Shown here piece after piece: positions 8,757 to 17,229 of a stretch of 64,000 nucleotides of DNA. Position numbers and translations under genes: made by a program. Source of the stretch: Oenococcus sp. UCMA 16435 (GTDB taxonomy: Bacteria > Bacillota > Bacilli > Lactobacillales > Lactobacillaceae); NCBI GenBank assembly GCA_004010835.2, contig CP030868.2:1178001-1242000 (forward strand), given 5' to 3'. How positions within the stretch are numbered: position 1 is the first letter of the stretch; every line of letters begins with the position of its first letter. Under the pieces are notes generated by a model. The model had not been told where the DNA came from and ran no database searches. It was given only the letters and a program-made list of their open reading frames with translations.

Positions 8757-9565
8757 TCACCTCAACAATATAAAGAATATACACGAATTGAGGTAATTGT
8801 AAATATCTTTAACATAATTAAAACTATGTGCTAATGCGTCAGCCTGTCTAATTGCCTGGTAATCAATGACATAGATTACGGCGCCAAGATTTCGTAAATT
8901 CTCGTCGATACTACAACCAATTTTTCCATAATAAATAACCAATATACATTTAACCAATAAAGTAATACTTACAGTCTGTTAAAATATTTCTGGCTTAACA
9001 ACAATTTCATGACTGACTAAATAATCTTCTTCAATTTCTAGTGCGCCTCTAGCAACAGATATTATTGGAAGAAGCTTTATATCTTGCAGTTTAAACAGTT
9101 GATCATACTTTTGATAACTGTTTTCTGTGTCTTCAGTAACTTCTAATAACTGATTAGAGAATTATTTTTTTATATTTACAATTTGTGGTGCAAAATATCA
9201 GCCAATATCTATGATGGTGAATCTATCCTAAACAACTATTTTTGAGAAAAGAAATTACTGATGTTTTCTTTAGTTCCTCTCTTGATATTTTCAGAAATAA
9301 ACATTTTTGTTCTAGTGCGGTAAGTACTTTGTCATCAATGATTTTTGATTTTGGGACTAGAAAAACTTCGCAATGGTCACAAAGATAATCAATAAAATCA
9401 GTACTATTAATAACAACATGTTCAACAATAATTATTTTTTAGGAATAACTTTAGTATTTGAAAATAAATTTGCCGTTTTTTCGAAAAATTATTTTGAATT
9501 TAAATATTGGCTATCCCTCATAATCGCGCCCACGGATTCCTTTTTAATCTCATTTAAAAAGTTAC
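8757..9565 (-). pseudogene. Decayed NAD-binding adenosylhomocysteinase-like gene
   Basis: Read in pieces on the minus strand: VEHVVINSTDFIDYL, PKSKIIDDKVLTALE, IDIGGYFAPQIV, LLEVTEDTENSYQKY, SVARGALEIEEDYLV, then the Rossmann part YYGKIGCSIDENLRNLGAVIYVID and IRQADALAHSF. Together these look like an NAD-binding protein related to adenosylhomocysteinase and D-hydroxyacid dehydrogenases (GYGKIGxSIAxNL). Several stops and frame changes break it. It diverges from the ThiF locus at 10 kb and might once have belonged to it. Confidence 0.55.
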
Positions 9566-9599
9566 GCATATAGATGATTCTGAGTTGAGCGATTTCCCT

Positions 9600-9960
9600 A
9601 CTGGCCTGGGTGTTCATTCATTCTATTTATTAATTCCAAGATATTCTCATAAAAATATTTTTCCAGTGTGTTAACCGAAATATTTGGTCAATTAATTTCA
9701 TTGCCAAGATTTTTGTTATTATTAAAAAACGTGCTAGTCCAACCGTTCCCGAGGATTCACAAACAATACGATAGCGTCCTGAACATATCGGCCCTCTCCT
9801 CTATAGAAAGTTGTGAAGCTATTTTATAATATGACATGTGCTGAATTGTATTTAAAACATTCTTTTGCTTACTTTTTAAAAGTTTTTCTTTTTCTAAAAA
9901 ATGTATGATATCCTTTACTTTTTTGGAATATCAGAAAAGATTCACGAGGGGGGAAGATTC
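9600..9960 (-). other. Unidentified coding debris
   Basis: On the minus strand a stretch translates to KVKDIIHFLEKEKLLKSKQ, then YYKIASQLSIEERADMFRTL, with stops and frame changes after it. It has the composition of coding DNA, but I cannot name a family. No intact gene is present here. Confidence 0.3.
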
Positions 9961-10039
9961 TGACACAAAATTTTGATTTAACGATTATTAATGGCAATAT
10001 TTTTTGTGATAGATGTTAGATTGTGATTAAAAAAACATA

Positions 10040-10069
10040 TTGACTTTATGAAATACTATGAGGTAATAT
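10040..10069 (+). promoter_or_regulatory. Promoter of the RiPP-like locus
   Basis: TTGACT (10040-10045), an 18-bp spacer and TAATAT (10064-10069), followed 13 nt later by a strong AAGGAGGTG ribosome site. It drives the precursor gene at 10096. Confidence 0.7.
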
Positions 10070-10095
10070 TTTATTCAAAGGAAGGAGGTGTAATT

Positions 10096-10206
10096 ATGTC
10101 GAATGAAAAAGAATTAAACGATCCTAAAGAAGATCAACAGGTTGATATTCAATTGTTGGATTTTGAAGAAGCGTATGCAGATGTCATAGCGACTGAACGG
10201 ACCTAA
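10096..10206 (+). CDS. Candidate RiPP/microcin-C-like precursor peptide
   Basis: A 36-residue, strongly acidic peptide beginning MSNEKELNDPKEDQQVDIQ and ending LLDFEEAYADVIATERT. A near-perfect AAGGAGGTG site and a clear promoter precede it, and an Rho-type hairpin separates it from the ThiF gene, as mccA is separated from mccB. The leader-like first half followed by a hydrophobic/Glu-Glu core fits a substrate for an RRE-bearing enzyme. Unlike known microcin C precursors it ends in Thr, not Asn. The FEEAY pair recalls the Glu-Glu of pantocin precursors. The assignment as precursor is inferred from position and size. Confidence 0.65.
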   Translation: MSNEKELNDPKEDQQVDIQLLDFEEAYADVIATERT

Positions 10207-10225
10207 TAATGACAAAATTGATTCG

Positions 10226-10421
10226 AATATTAGGTGCAATCTAAATTGTTAAGCATTATATTTTATAAGAAGGTTTGAGAGTATAGTATTGTCTAAAATG
10301 TTAAACGTAGGACATATTTATTTAATATTAGGTGCAATCTAAATTGTTAAGCATTATATTTTATAAGAAGGTTTGAGAGTATAGTATTGTCTAAAATGTT
10401 AAACGTAGGACATATTTATTT
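10226..10421. repeat. Two perfect tandem copies of a 98-bp unit
   Basis: Copy 1 is 10226-10323 and copy 2 is 10324-10421, identical at every base. They lie in the untranslated stretch between the precursor gene and the attenuator. Each unit contains a short frame (ATGTTAAACGTAGGACAT...) of about 14 codons that has no good ribosome site. Perfect identity points to a recent duplication or to a length-variable leader. Confidence 0.95.
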
Positions 10422-10439
10422 AATGCAACGTAACTCTCA

Positions 10440-10463
10440 GTGGGGCACAAGCCCCACCTTTTT
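10440..10463 (+). terminator. Attenuator/terminator between precursor and ThiF gene
   Basis: A perfect 7-bp GC stem (GTGGGGC, loop ACAA, GCCCCAC) followed by CTTTTTG. No promoter is obvious between it and the ThiF gene 27 nt later, so readthrough would set a high precursor-to-enzyme ratio, as described for the E. coli mcc operon. Confidence 0.85.
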
Positions 10464-10489
10464 GTTAAGATGTGCTATTAAGGTAAACG

Positions 10490-11443
10490 GTGTTAATCAT
10501 GTATAAAATTGCAGACTTCGTTAGAGTCGTTGATGTAAATGATCATTTTTTGGTTGAGTATAGGAAAATATGGAAAATTTCGAAAACTCCGGAATCAATC
10601 GATGTTATAAATGCCGTATGTTCTAGTGGACTTAAAAAAGAAGACTTACTAGCTAAGACAAAAACGTTTGCGTTTTTGAAGAAACAAAAGCTTGTTAAAA
10701 GCAATCCGCCGTTGGATACGCATATAAATCCCAGAACGTATTACTTTATCGAAGGATTGGTAGGGAATCCAGACAAGGCTTTTGTTTCTTTGGACCGTCA
10801 GCGAGTTTGTATAGTTGGATTGGGTGGAATTGGAGGATCCATTCTTCAACACCTTTGCGGAAGCCATATTTCAAGATTTTTGTTGGTAGATTTCGACCGA
10901 GTTGAGGACAACAATCTGAACAGACAGTACTTATATTCAAAAGATGACATTGGAAAATATAAGACTGATGTATGCCGTGAGTATGTAAATAAACACGCTG
11001 ACTATCCCAATAATGTCAGTGTTTTTAGGGCACGAATTGAGACTGCAACTCAACTCATCAAAATTGCCAAGAGTTTTGATCCTACTTTGATCGTTTGTGC
11101 TGCCGACAAGCCGTATAACATTTCACGTATCGTGGGAACTGCTGCCTCGACACTAAAGTCGAAAGCTATCCAGGGAGGTGTAGGACCGGATTTTGCCAGC
11201 TATTCTTTCTATGATAAACCCACAGCGGGTACATTCACTCAAGTACCACGAAAGTCTAGAAATACTACTGTTATTCATGAAAGGCAAGTATCTTATGGTT
11301 CTTTTGGGCCAACTAATTCTATTTTAGCGGCTATGATGTCAAATGACATTGTTATGAGCGTAATTAAGGGCAAGTGTTTTGGACAGGTAAGTGGAAGAAA
11401 AAATGTGCTTGATTTTAGAAGATTTTCTTTTGAAAGCATATAA
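10490..11443 (+). CDS. ThiF/MccB-like adenylating enzyme with N-terminal RRE-like domain
   Basis: A 317-residue E1-like enzyme. Residues about 1-70 look like a winged-helix peptide-binding (RRE) domain. The ATP fold follows: GLGGIGG (110-116), DFDRVEDNNLNRQ (134-146), VCAADKP (about 204). Such enzymes adenylate the C-terminal residue of a peptide (MccB) or cross-link Glu side chains (pantocin PaaA). The paired CxxC zinc motifs of MoeB/ThiF are absent. GTG 10490 has AAGG 6 nt upstream; ATG 10499 is the alternative. First enzyme gene of the cluster, just after the attenuator. Confidence 0.85.
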   Translation: MLIMYKIADFVRVVDVNDHFLVEYRKIWKISKTPESIDVINAVCSSGLKKEDLLAKTKTFAFLKKQKLVKSNPPLDTHINPRTYYFIEGLVGNPDKAFVSLDRQRVCIVGLGGIGGSILQHLCGSHISRFLLVDFDRVEDNNLNRQYLYSKDDIGKYKTDVCREYVNKHADYPNNVSVFRARIETATQLIKIAKSFDPTLIVCAADKPYNISRIVGTAASTLKSKAIQGGVGPDFASYSFYDKPTAGTFTQVPRKSRNTTVIHERQVSYGSFGPTNSILAAMMSNDIVMSVIKGKCFGQVSGRKNVLDFRRFSFESI

Positions 11444-11453
11444 GGGATAAATC

Positions 11454-12616
11454 ATGAAAATTGAAATCGATGATGTTTTGTATGCTAAACCAGTGTTGCA
11501 ATCTTCATCATATGCAGGACTGCTTGTTCGAGATTTATGTTCGCCGCATTTAGTGCCGGGAAACAACTGTGAAATTTTTGTTGCTCAAGACCACATTGAC
11601 ATTCATCTTAAGACGTATCTACAGGAGTTAATGCCGCCTATATTGATACTTAAGGCAATTCGACGGTGCATGACAGATAAACGTTTACGTCTATATTTTT
11701 ACCCCGTTCTTTCTGCGAATATTGTTAAAAAGGATGTGATTGTTTTAACTACTAGGTTTTATGCACCTATGCTAGTTGATGTATTGGGGCCCCATGGTTG
11801 CTAGAGGGGTTCGTTCAGGAAAGAATTAGGGATATAGATTTCGTTCTTGACAGCTCTGGAAAGCACCGAGAGGATAATTTGTCTGATCGTTCTCTTGATC
11901 TGACTTGGCCATCCAACGGAGATGCACGAGAGAAAGATTTGTTCTCTAAAAATATTAGAAACCATTACACATTTTCAAATACGCCTGGAAGAAATATTTT
12001 TTTCATCAAATCACCTAACCAGCGGCTTATCTCACTAATCATGTTCAACAGGCACAATATTCAGTCAACCTTTATTAGTAATTTTCCTTTACAGGTAGAT
12101 AGCTGTGATAGTTTTGTTGTCAATCAGTTGCCAAATTTGGCGGATGAAAATGAATTTACTGGGAGAACCAACTGCAACATGGAACAGAATATGAATAAAC
12201 ATTTAACGCTTGCATACTCTGATTACTTTCCGAACAAAGAGATTTGTCTAACGATTCAAACAGTCTTGGCTCCTTTCTGCTATCTGTCACTTGTATGTAC
12301 AGGTAATATAATCAACCATAACAAATTGCGATCGCTTTACGATATGAGCTTGGAGATTGGCGCGCCAACCTTTTTTTCAACACTTGCGTTGCCATTGACA
12401 CATTTTTTTGATTTGTTTGTAGGAAAAAAAATGTCAACGATAGAAGCACTCTTTAGGAATGAGCAAAGTTATGTTGCTTCACTATATACTAGAACAATTC
12501 ACAGAGTCCCCTTATTCTCTAGCAGAAATATCTATTGGAAGCGTCGCGAACTGGAGGAAATACACGTTGACGAATTTGGAAGAATTGAGCTTGGAACCAA
12601 TGGATTTCAAACGTAA
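11454..12616 (+). pseudogene. Unrecognised cluster protein, split by a frameshift
   Basis: Two frames of 116 codons (11454-11804) and about 272 codons (to 12616) join into one protein of about 388 residues if one G is restored in the GGGGCCCC run at 11786-11793. Joined, the text runs YAPMLVDVLGAPWLLEGFVQERI without a break. I cannot name the family: there is no Walker motif, no SAM motif and no PLP motif, and Cys residues are scattered. AAGGG precedes the first ATG. The second half alone would start only at a TTG with no ribosome site. Its place between ThiF and the PLP enzyme suggests a tailoring or partner protein. Confidence 0.6.
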
Positions 12617-13844
12617 TGCAGTGACTGAATTAATGTACCTGAAATCGTTAGCTCAAGAAACAAATTTAAAATTTGATGAAGTCGGGAACGTTGAATTGTT
12701 TGGAAGTTATTCAGATGAGGTCGTATTACATCGGATTGAACAAAAGCTCCGGCGGAAGATTATTCAGAAGTCACTTTCTGATTTTGGTTTTTGGAACTAT
12801 AGATCTCCAGATAAAGTCATGCTTACGTCTGATGATTCCTTTCGTGCAACCTATGATCGAGCCCTTCCACTTGTGGATATTGAACATTTCTTTGAACACC
12901 AAGACCGTGTCCAAAACTGTGTGTGCTTTAATTCAGGTAGTGCGGCGATTAATGCTGCTGTTACAATATGTCAGCGAATCATGAACGTACCTATAGTTAA
13001 TTTATGTGGATACTTTGAAACAAATACATTACTGAAATATCTAATACCAAACAATATTAAATGCAAGACTAAGAAAGAATTTTTGATGAAACTAAAGGCA
13101 TCACATTTTGGAATAGTGGAAAAACCGTGTGCGTTTATGCAAGAGACTGAAATCTCGCGACAGGACATAATCAATACCGTGGGATCTCGTCATGAAAGAG
13201 GAAGACTGACGGTTTTAATAATTGATGATACTTTGGATACACAACGTACGAGCGATATAAATAGTTTTGCAAATGTGAATTTTCCATTAATATTGCTGAA
13301 AGTAAGATCGGGAGTAAAACTTGATCAGTGTGGCCTAGAACTTTTAAATCTTGGAATAGTGGATATCATAACGAATTTAAAGATGAGCCATGCAACTTAT
13401 ATTACAGAAATGTTAAGAAGCTATAGAGCGGTTTCTGGCTTGTCCATAGATTATAATTCTTACCTTCGTTTCTCCCCTGTATTATTTGCATCTTGTCACG
13501 TAAATTCTTATAGAGAGTTGATTGGTGAGAATACTCGCAAGGTGGTAAGACTCGTTAATAGTGTGAGCCACTCTAGATTCGAAATTGGATACAACACTGG
13601 TTGGCCATTCTTCTATTTAACTCCATCCTCGGAGAATGTAGACATAAGAGGTTGGACAGAAGGACTTTTGAATCACATCAATCATTTAGGTGGTTATTTA
13701 CCATTTGGAACCAGCTTTGGCTTCAGACAGACAAGGACAGATATTATAGACAGCAAATCGCTCAGATGTATCAGAATTGCTCCGGGAGCATTTCTTGGTC
13801 GCTCTGTAAATACATTAATTGATGCCATTGCTTCTACAAACTAA
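12567..13844 (+). CDS. PLP-dependent enzyme, aspartate-aminotransferase fold (Cys/Met-metabolism-like)
   Basis: About 425 residues. FNSGSAAINAA (about 121) fits the phosphate-binding loop, LIIDDT (about 220) holds the Asp that pairs with the PLP nitrogen, and VRSGVKLDQCG (Lys about 250) fits the Schiff-base lysine of the cystathionine-synthase-like group (SGxKxD). The reaction is unknown. I prefer TTG 12567, which has GGAGG 9 nt upstream, over ATG 12600 or ATG 12459. It overlaps the previous gene by 50 nt, and the decarboxylase gene follows after 12 nt. Confidence 0.7.
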   Translation: MTNLEELSLEPMDFKRNAVTELMYLKSLAQETNLKFDEVGNVELFGSYSDEVVLHRIEQKLRRKIIQKSLSDFGFWNYRSPDKVMLTSDDSFRATYDRALPLVDIEHFFEHQDRVQNCVCFNSGSAAINAAVTICQRIMNVPIVNLCGYFETNTLLKYLIPNNIKCKTKKEFLMKLKASHFGIVEKPCAFMQETEISRQDIINTVGSRHERGRLTVLIIDDTLDTQRTSDINSFANVNFPLILLKVRSGVKLDQCGLELLNLGIVDIITNLKMSHATYITEMLRSYRAVSGLSIDYNSYLRFSPVLFASCHVNSYRELIGENTRKVVRLVNSVSHSRFEIGYNTGWPFFYLTPSSENVDIRGWTEGLLNHINHLGGYLPFGTSFGFRQTRTDIIDSKSLRCIRIAPGAFLGRSVNTLIDAIASTN

Positions 13845-13856
13845 GGAGGAAGCTTT

Positions 13857-14888
13857 TTGTCTATTCATCAAATATTTTCGGAGGAACTCAACAGAACTTC
13901 CTTTATTACAAAACTAAAAGAATATACATATCCGACGATTGTTTATAACGAAAACATACTTAGAAGAGTCGCGAACTTTTATCAAACCGAAGAGAGAAAA
14001 TTTGCAATTAAAATTCTATACTCCATCAAGGCAAATCGAAATTTAAGAATCGTACAAGAATACTCATCAATATTGGACGGAGTTGATTGCGCTTCGAGTA
14101 CTGAACTAGATATCGCATTAAAGTCCCATCCAAGGACTATTTCTATAACGGGACGCGGATTTGAAGAAACTGAAGTTCATCGGCTGGACACACAGCATAT
14201 ATTGTTTGATTGCTGCACTCAGGATCAGGTTGATTGGTTCTTAAACTATCATTTTTTAGATGACTTAGGTGTTCGCATTAAAGGACAGTACAAGATTGGG
14301 ATTTCTATACATGAATTGTCACTGAGGCCATTGGTATGCCAGCGTATTCGAAGAGTACATTTTCATGGGGATTCACTTATCGAAATGACGAGAGCACTCG
14401 CAAATCTAAAAGAGTTATTATCCGGAGAAAAAATAAAGGTCATAAATCTCGGAGGCGGAGATATAGCAAGGAAAATCCTGACACAGAATAGTGTAGATAC
14501 AAAACTTTTTTTAAATAAGGTAACTCAATGGTATCCGAAAGCTGATCTTTTTGTTGAACCAGGTCAGCTATTAGTTGCACCAGTTGGATTCTTGGAAACA
14601 CAAGCAATTGGGCAAGCTGATGGACAACTAATTCTAAATACTTCTCCATTTAATTTATCTTCTTGGTATAAACCCATCTTAATTTGGCCCATTGTGGCCA
14701 AGGGCACTGGTTCTATAGTTGGGAATACCAATATCAGCGGAGATATCTTTGCTGAGGGAGTAGACATTTCCAAATATGTATCAGGATCGAAGTTTATATT
14801 TGGGATGGCTGGAGCCTACTTCTCAAGTACACATAGAGAACTTCACGGAAATAAATTTCCGGCAGAAAACTTTTGGTCGATGTCATAG
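13857..14888 (+). CDS. PLP-dependent decarboxylase, alanine-racemase fold (LysA/MccE-like)
   Basis: A 343-residue fold-type-III decarboxylase. The PLP lysine is in YSIKANRN (Lys58), then GVDCASSTEL, RVHFHGDS, the glycine loop NLGGGD, EPGQ, and a C-terminal GAYFSS. The family decarboxylates ornithine, diaminopimelate or related amino acids. In microcin C loci the MccE domain of this family turns a 3-amino-3-carboxypropyl group into aminopropyl. TTG start with GGAGG 8-10 nt upstream. Next gene is a methyltransferase-like protein, so the D-E pair of the mcc pathway may be present. Confidence 0.85.
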   Translation: MSIHQIFSEELNRTSFITKLKEYTYPTIVYNENILRRVANFYQTEERKFAIKILYSIKANRNLRIVQEYSSILDGVDCASSTELDIALKSHPRTISITGRGFEETEVHRLDTQHILFDCCTQDQVDWFLNYHFLDDLGVRIKGQYKIGISIHELSLRPLVCQRIRRVHFHGDSLIEMTRALANLKELLSGEKIKVINLGGGDIARKILTQNSVDTKLFLNKVTQWYPKADLFVEPGQLLVAPVGFLETQAIGQADGQLILNTSPFNLSSWYKPILIWPIVAKGTGSIVGNTNISGDIFAEGVDISKYVSGSKFIFGMAGAYFSSTHRELHGNKFPAENFWSMS

Positions 14889-14978
14889 GAAGATAAAAAG
14901 AGCACTTACAAAATAACGAGCCCATATGTTTTCAGTGCGTATACGTATATAAAAAAGAAATTTGAAGGGATTAAAAGA

Positions 14979-15752
14979 ATGAGCGAGTACGAATCTAAAA
15001 CGAATTATAATCGGAATTTTGCACCTTTTTATAACTATGCTCTTACTAATCAAGCGCGGGAGTATGGAAAGTTCATTATGGAATACGCTCAGCGTAAGAA
15101 TATTGAACACTCAATTGTAGATTTCATGTGTGGAACTGGGACTCTTTTGAAGAGGTTTGAAAATGAGGGTTGGATCACTACAGGGGTCGATCTTTCTAGT
15201 AATATGCTAGAAGTTGCTAAACAACAACTTCGACATACGCCGTTATTTCAGGAAGATGTGAGTTTAGTTAAACTTAATCGGAGATTCGGTTTGGCTGTAT
15301 CAACTGCTGATGCGGTAAATCATCTATCTAATTTGAAAACCATAGGGGACTTTTTTGAAAGTGCGTACAATAGTTTATCGGATAATGGCATTTTTATTTT
15401 TGACTTAAATACTGAAAAAGCAGTTAAAAATAATTGTTCGTTCTTAGTAATAAGTAACAAAGATTATATTTCAATCCGGGAAGGATTTTATGATGACCTG
15501 CACAAGATTGGCTTTACAAGATTTCAAGGAGCCTATAGGAAACCAGGGACGGATTTATATTTACGTTTTGATTCTAAAATTATAAATTATATTTACTCAC
15601 TTGACGAAATCCGACAGCTATTACTTGATAAAGGATTTCATAAAGTGGTAATAAGGAATGGATACTCTGATGAAAGCTATGATAAAGATCGAGCAGAAAG
15701 AGTAGTTTTTATCTGTGATAAAAAGAATGCTCTTATGTCTAAACACAAGTGA
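14979..15752 (+). CDS. Class I SAM-dependent transferase
   Basis: A 257-residue Rossmann methyltransferase. Motif I is DFMCGTGTLL (48-57), the acidic loop is GVDLSSNML, and motif post-I reads AVSTADAVNHL. It could transfer a methyl, carboxymethyl or aminocarboxypropyl group (MccD role); the sequence does not decide. AAGGGATT lies in front of the ATG. About 90 nt separate it from the decarboxylase, with a possible promoter but no hairpin. Confidence 0.8.
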   Translation: MSEYESKTNYNRNFAPFYNYALTNQAREYGKFIMEYAQRKNIEHSIVDFMCGTGTLLKRFENEGWITTGVDLSSNMLEVAKQQLRHTPLFQEDVSLVKLNRRFGLAVSTADAVNHLSNLKTIGDFFESAYNSLSDNGIFIFDLNTEKAVKNNCSFLVISNKDYISIREGFYDDLHKIGFTRFQGAYRKPGTDLYLRFDSKIINYIYSLDEIRQLLLDKGFHKVVIRNGYSDESYDKDRAERVVFICDKKNALMSKHK

Positions 15753-15780
15753 TAATGAACATGGATAGGAGAATTAACTT

Positions 15781-17044
15781 ATGTTGAGAGTGAACAACAA
15801 CCTTAGCAGGATTCTTATTGCGAAATTTTTTGGAACGTTTGGCAGCGAAATGCTTTCTTTTGCAATTGGTCTTTATATCCTGCGGAGAACAGGATCTGCT
15901 TTGGGTATGGGAATCAGCTTGGTCACTGGACCAATCGTCAGCCTTTGTATTACGCCCTTTGTTGGATATGCCGTTGATACGTATAGCCATAAAAAAATTA
16001 TGATCGCCTCGCAACTTGGAACAATTGTCTCCCTATTGTTATTTGCTCTTTTTTTCATTGAGTTCCCTAGCATATATTTTGTAGAGCTGGTGGTATTGAT
16101 TACGTTGCTTGCAGTTTCTGATGGATTTTTAACCACCGCGGTACAGGCAAGTCTCGCACAACTGTTTGGTAAAGACGATCTCCAAAGGGCGAACTCGCTC
16201 AATCAATCAATTTCATCACTCGCAGAGTTTTTGGCTCCGGTTTTAGGGGCGGTCGTCTACACTTTGATTAGCCTAGACATGTTCGCATATATAGAAGTAG
16301 GTTTTGAAACAGTTGCCTTAATTGCAATCATATTTCTCAAGTTTTTGAAGAACAGCAAAATTTCAGATGCCGAGGATTTGCAAGTTGCCGACACAGAGAG
16401 TCATATTGTGTCTAATTTTATCGAAGGCCTAAGATTTTTGTGGGAAAACAAATTATACCTAGTGTTTTCGGGATCGTCTGGCGCTATCAACTTCTTCTTT
16501 GCGACAATCAATATCGGCCTGCCTTTTTTTTCTGGTCGATAAACTTCATCTAACAAACACACAATATGGTTTTACAGAGTCTGCGTTTGCGGGAGGTATG
16601 TTCCTTGGCGGTTTGGTTCTGAGTAGACTTAATTTTAAAACGCAATCATTGAAAGTGGCTTACTTTAGTTTGAGCATATTCTCATTAATTGTTTCACTGA
16701 TTGGGCTTCCGAACCTGATCGCTTTGCCAAAAGGTGCATACACCATTTTGTTTATCGCAATTAACATTGTCCTCGGATTGTTACTTGTGTTTTCAAACAC
16801 ACCGGTTGACGTTTACATGCAACAACACATCCCGGAAAAGATGCAGGGACGCGTCTTTTCGATGGATGAAACTGTAAGTTCGATTCTAATGCCTGCCGGA
16901 ACGATAGTATTTGGGATACTGTTTGACCAATTTAACACTTTTGTTGTCTTTGCATTCGGTGGTCTGGTCATGCTGGTTCTATCATGCTGGGTTCTTATTA
17001 TTGTAAACAGACGCAAAGAAGCAGTTGTCTCAATCGACGGTTAG
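15781..17044 (+). pseudogene. MFS exporter of the cluster, frameshifted
   Basis: Two frames (15781-16542 and from about 16530 to 17044) join into an MFS protein of about 420 residues with about 12 membrane segments if one T of the T8 run at 16524-16531 is changed. The text then reads NIGLPFF-LVDKLHLTNTQYGFTESAFAGG. It has the size and position of MccC-type exporters that pump the finished peptide and give self-immunity. GGAG precedes the ATG. As written the exporter is truncated after the sixth or seventh segment, so either the locus is dead or the T-run is a phase-variable or sequencing error site. Confidence 0.75.
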
Positions 17045-17229
17045 AGTTCTATTTTGGCTTTGTGTATCGGTAATTATAAAGGTTATTGTAGATATAACTA
17101 TTGCAAGGAAAATTTAATTAATAATCATAAAAGAAATTAAATATTTGTATAAATATGTGAGCTATCAATGGATTTATAATAAACATAATCAAGGAATTCA
17201 AATTTCTTATTTTGGAGAAGCCCAGAGAA

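Noticed and set aside
9373..9573. 66-codon plus-strand frame
   Set aside because: Antisense to the readable part of the NAD-protein remnant; no ribosome site and AT-driven composition.
10226..10421. CRISPR or IS ends
   Set aside because: Only two contiguous copies, no spacer, no inverted ends, no transposase.
16524..16531. Programmed ribosomal frameshift in the MFS gene
   Set aside because: No downstream stimulator structure or Shine-Dalgarno-like element is evident, and exporters are not known to use it; simple indel is more likely.
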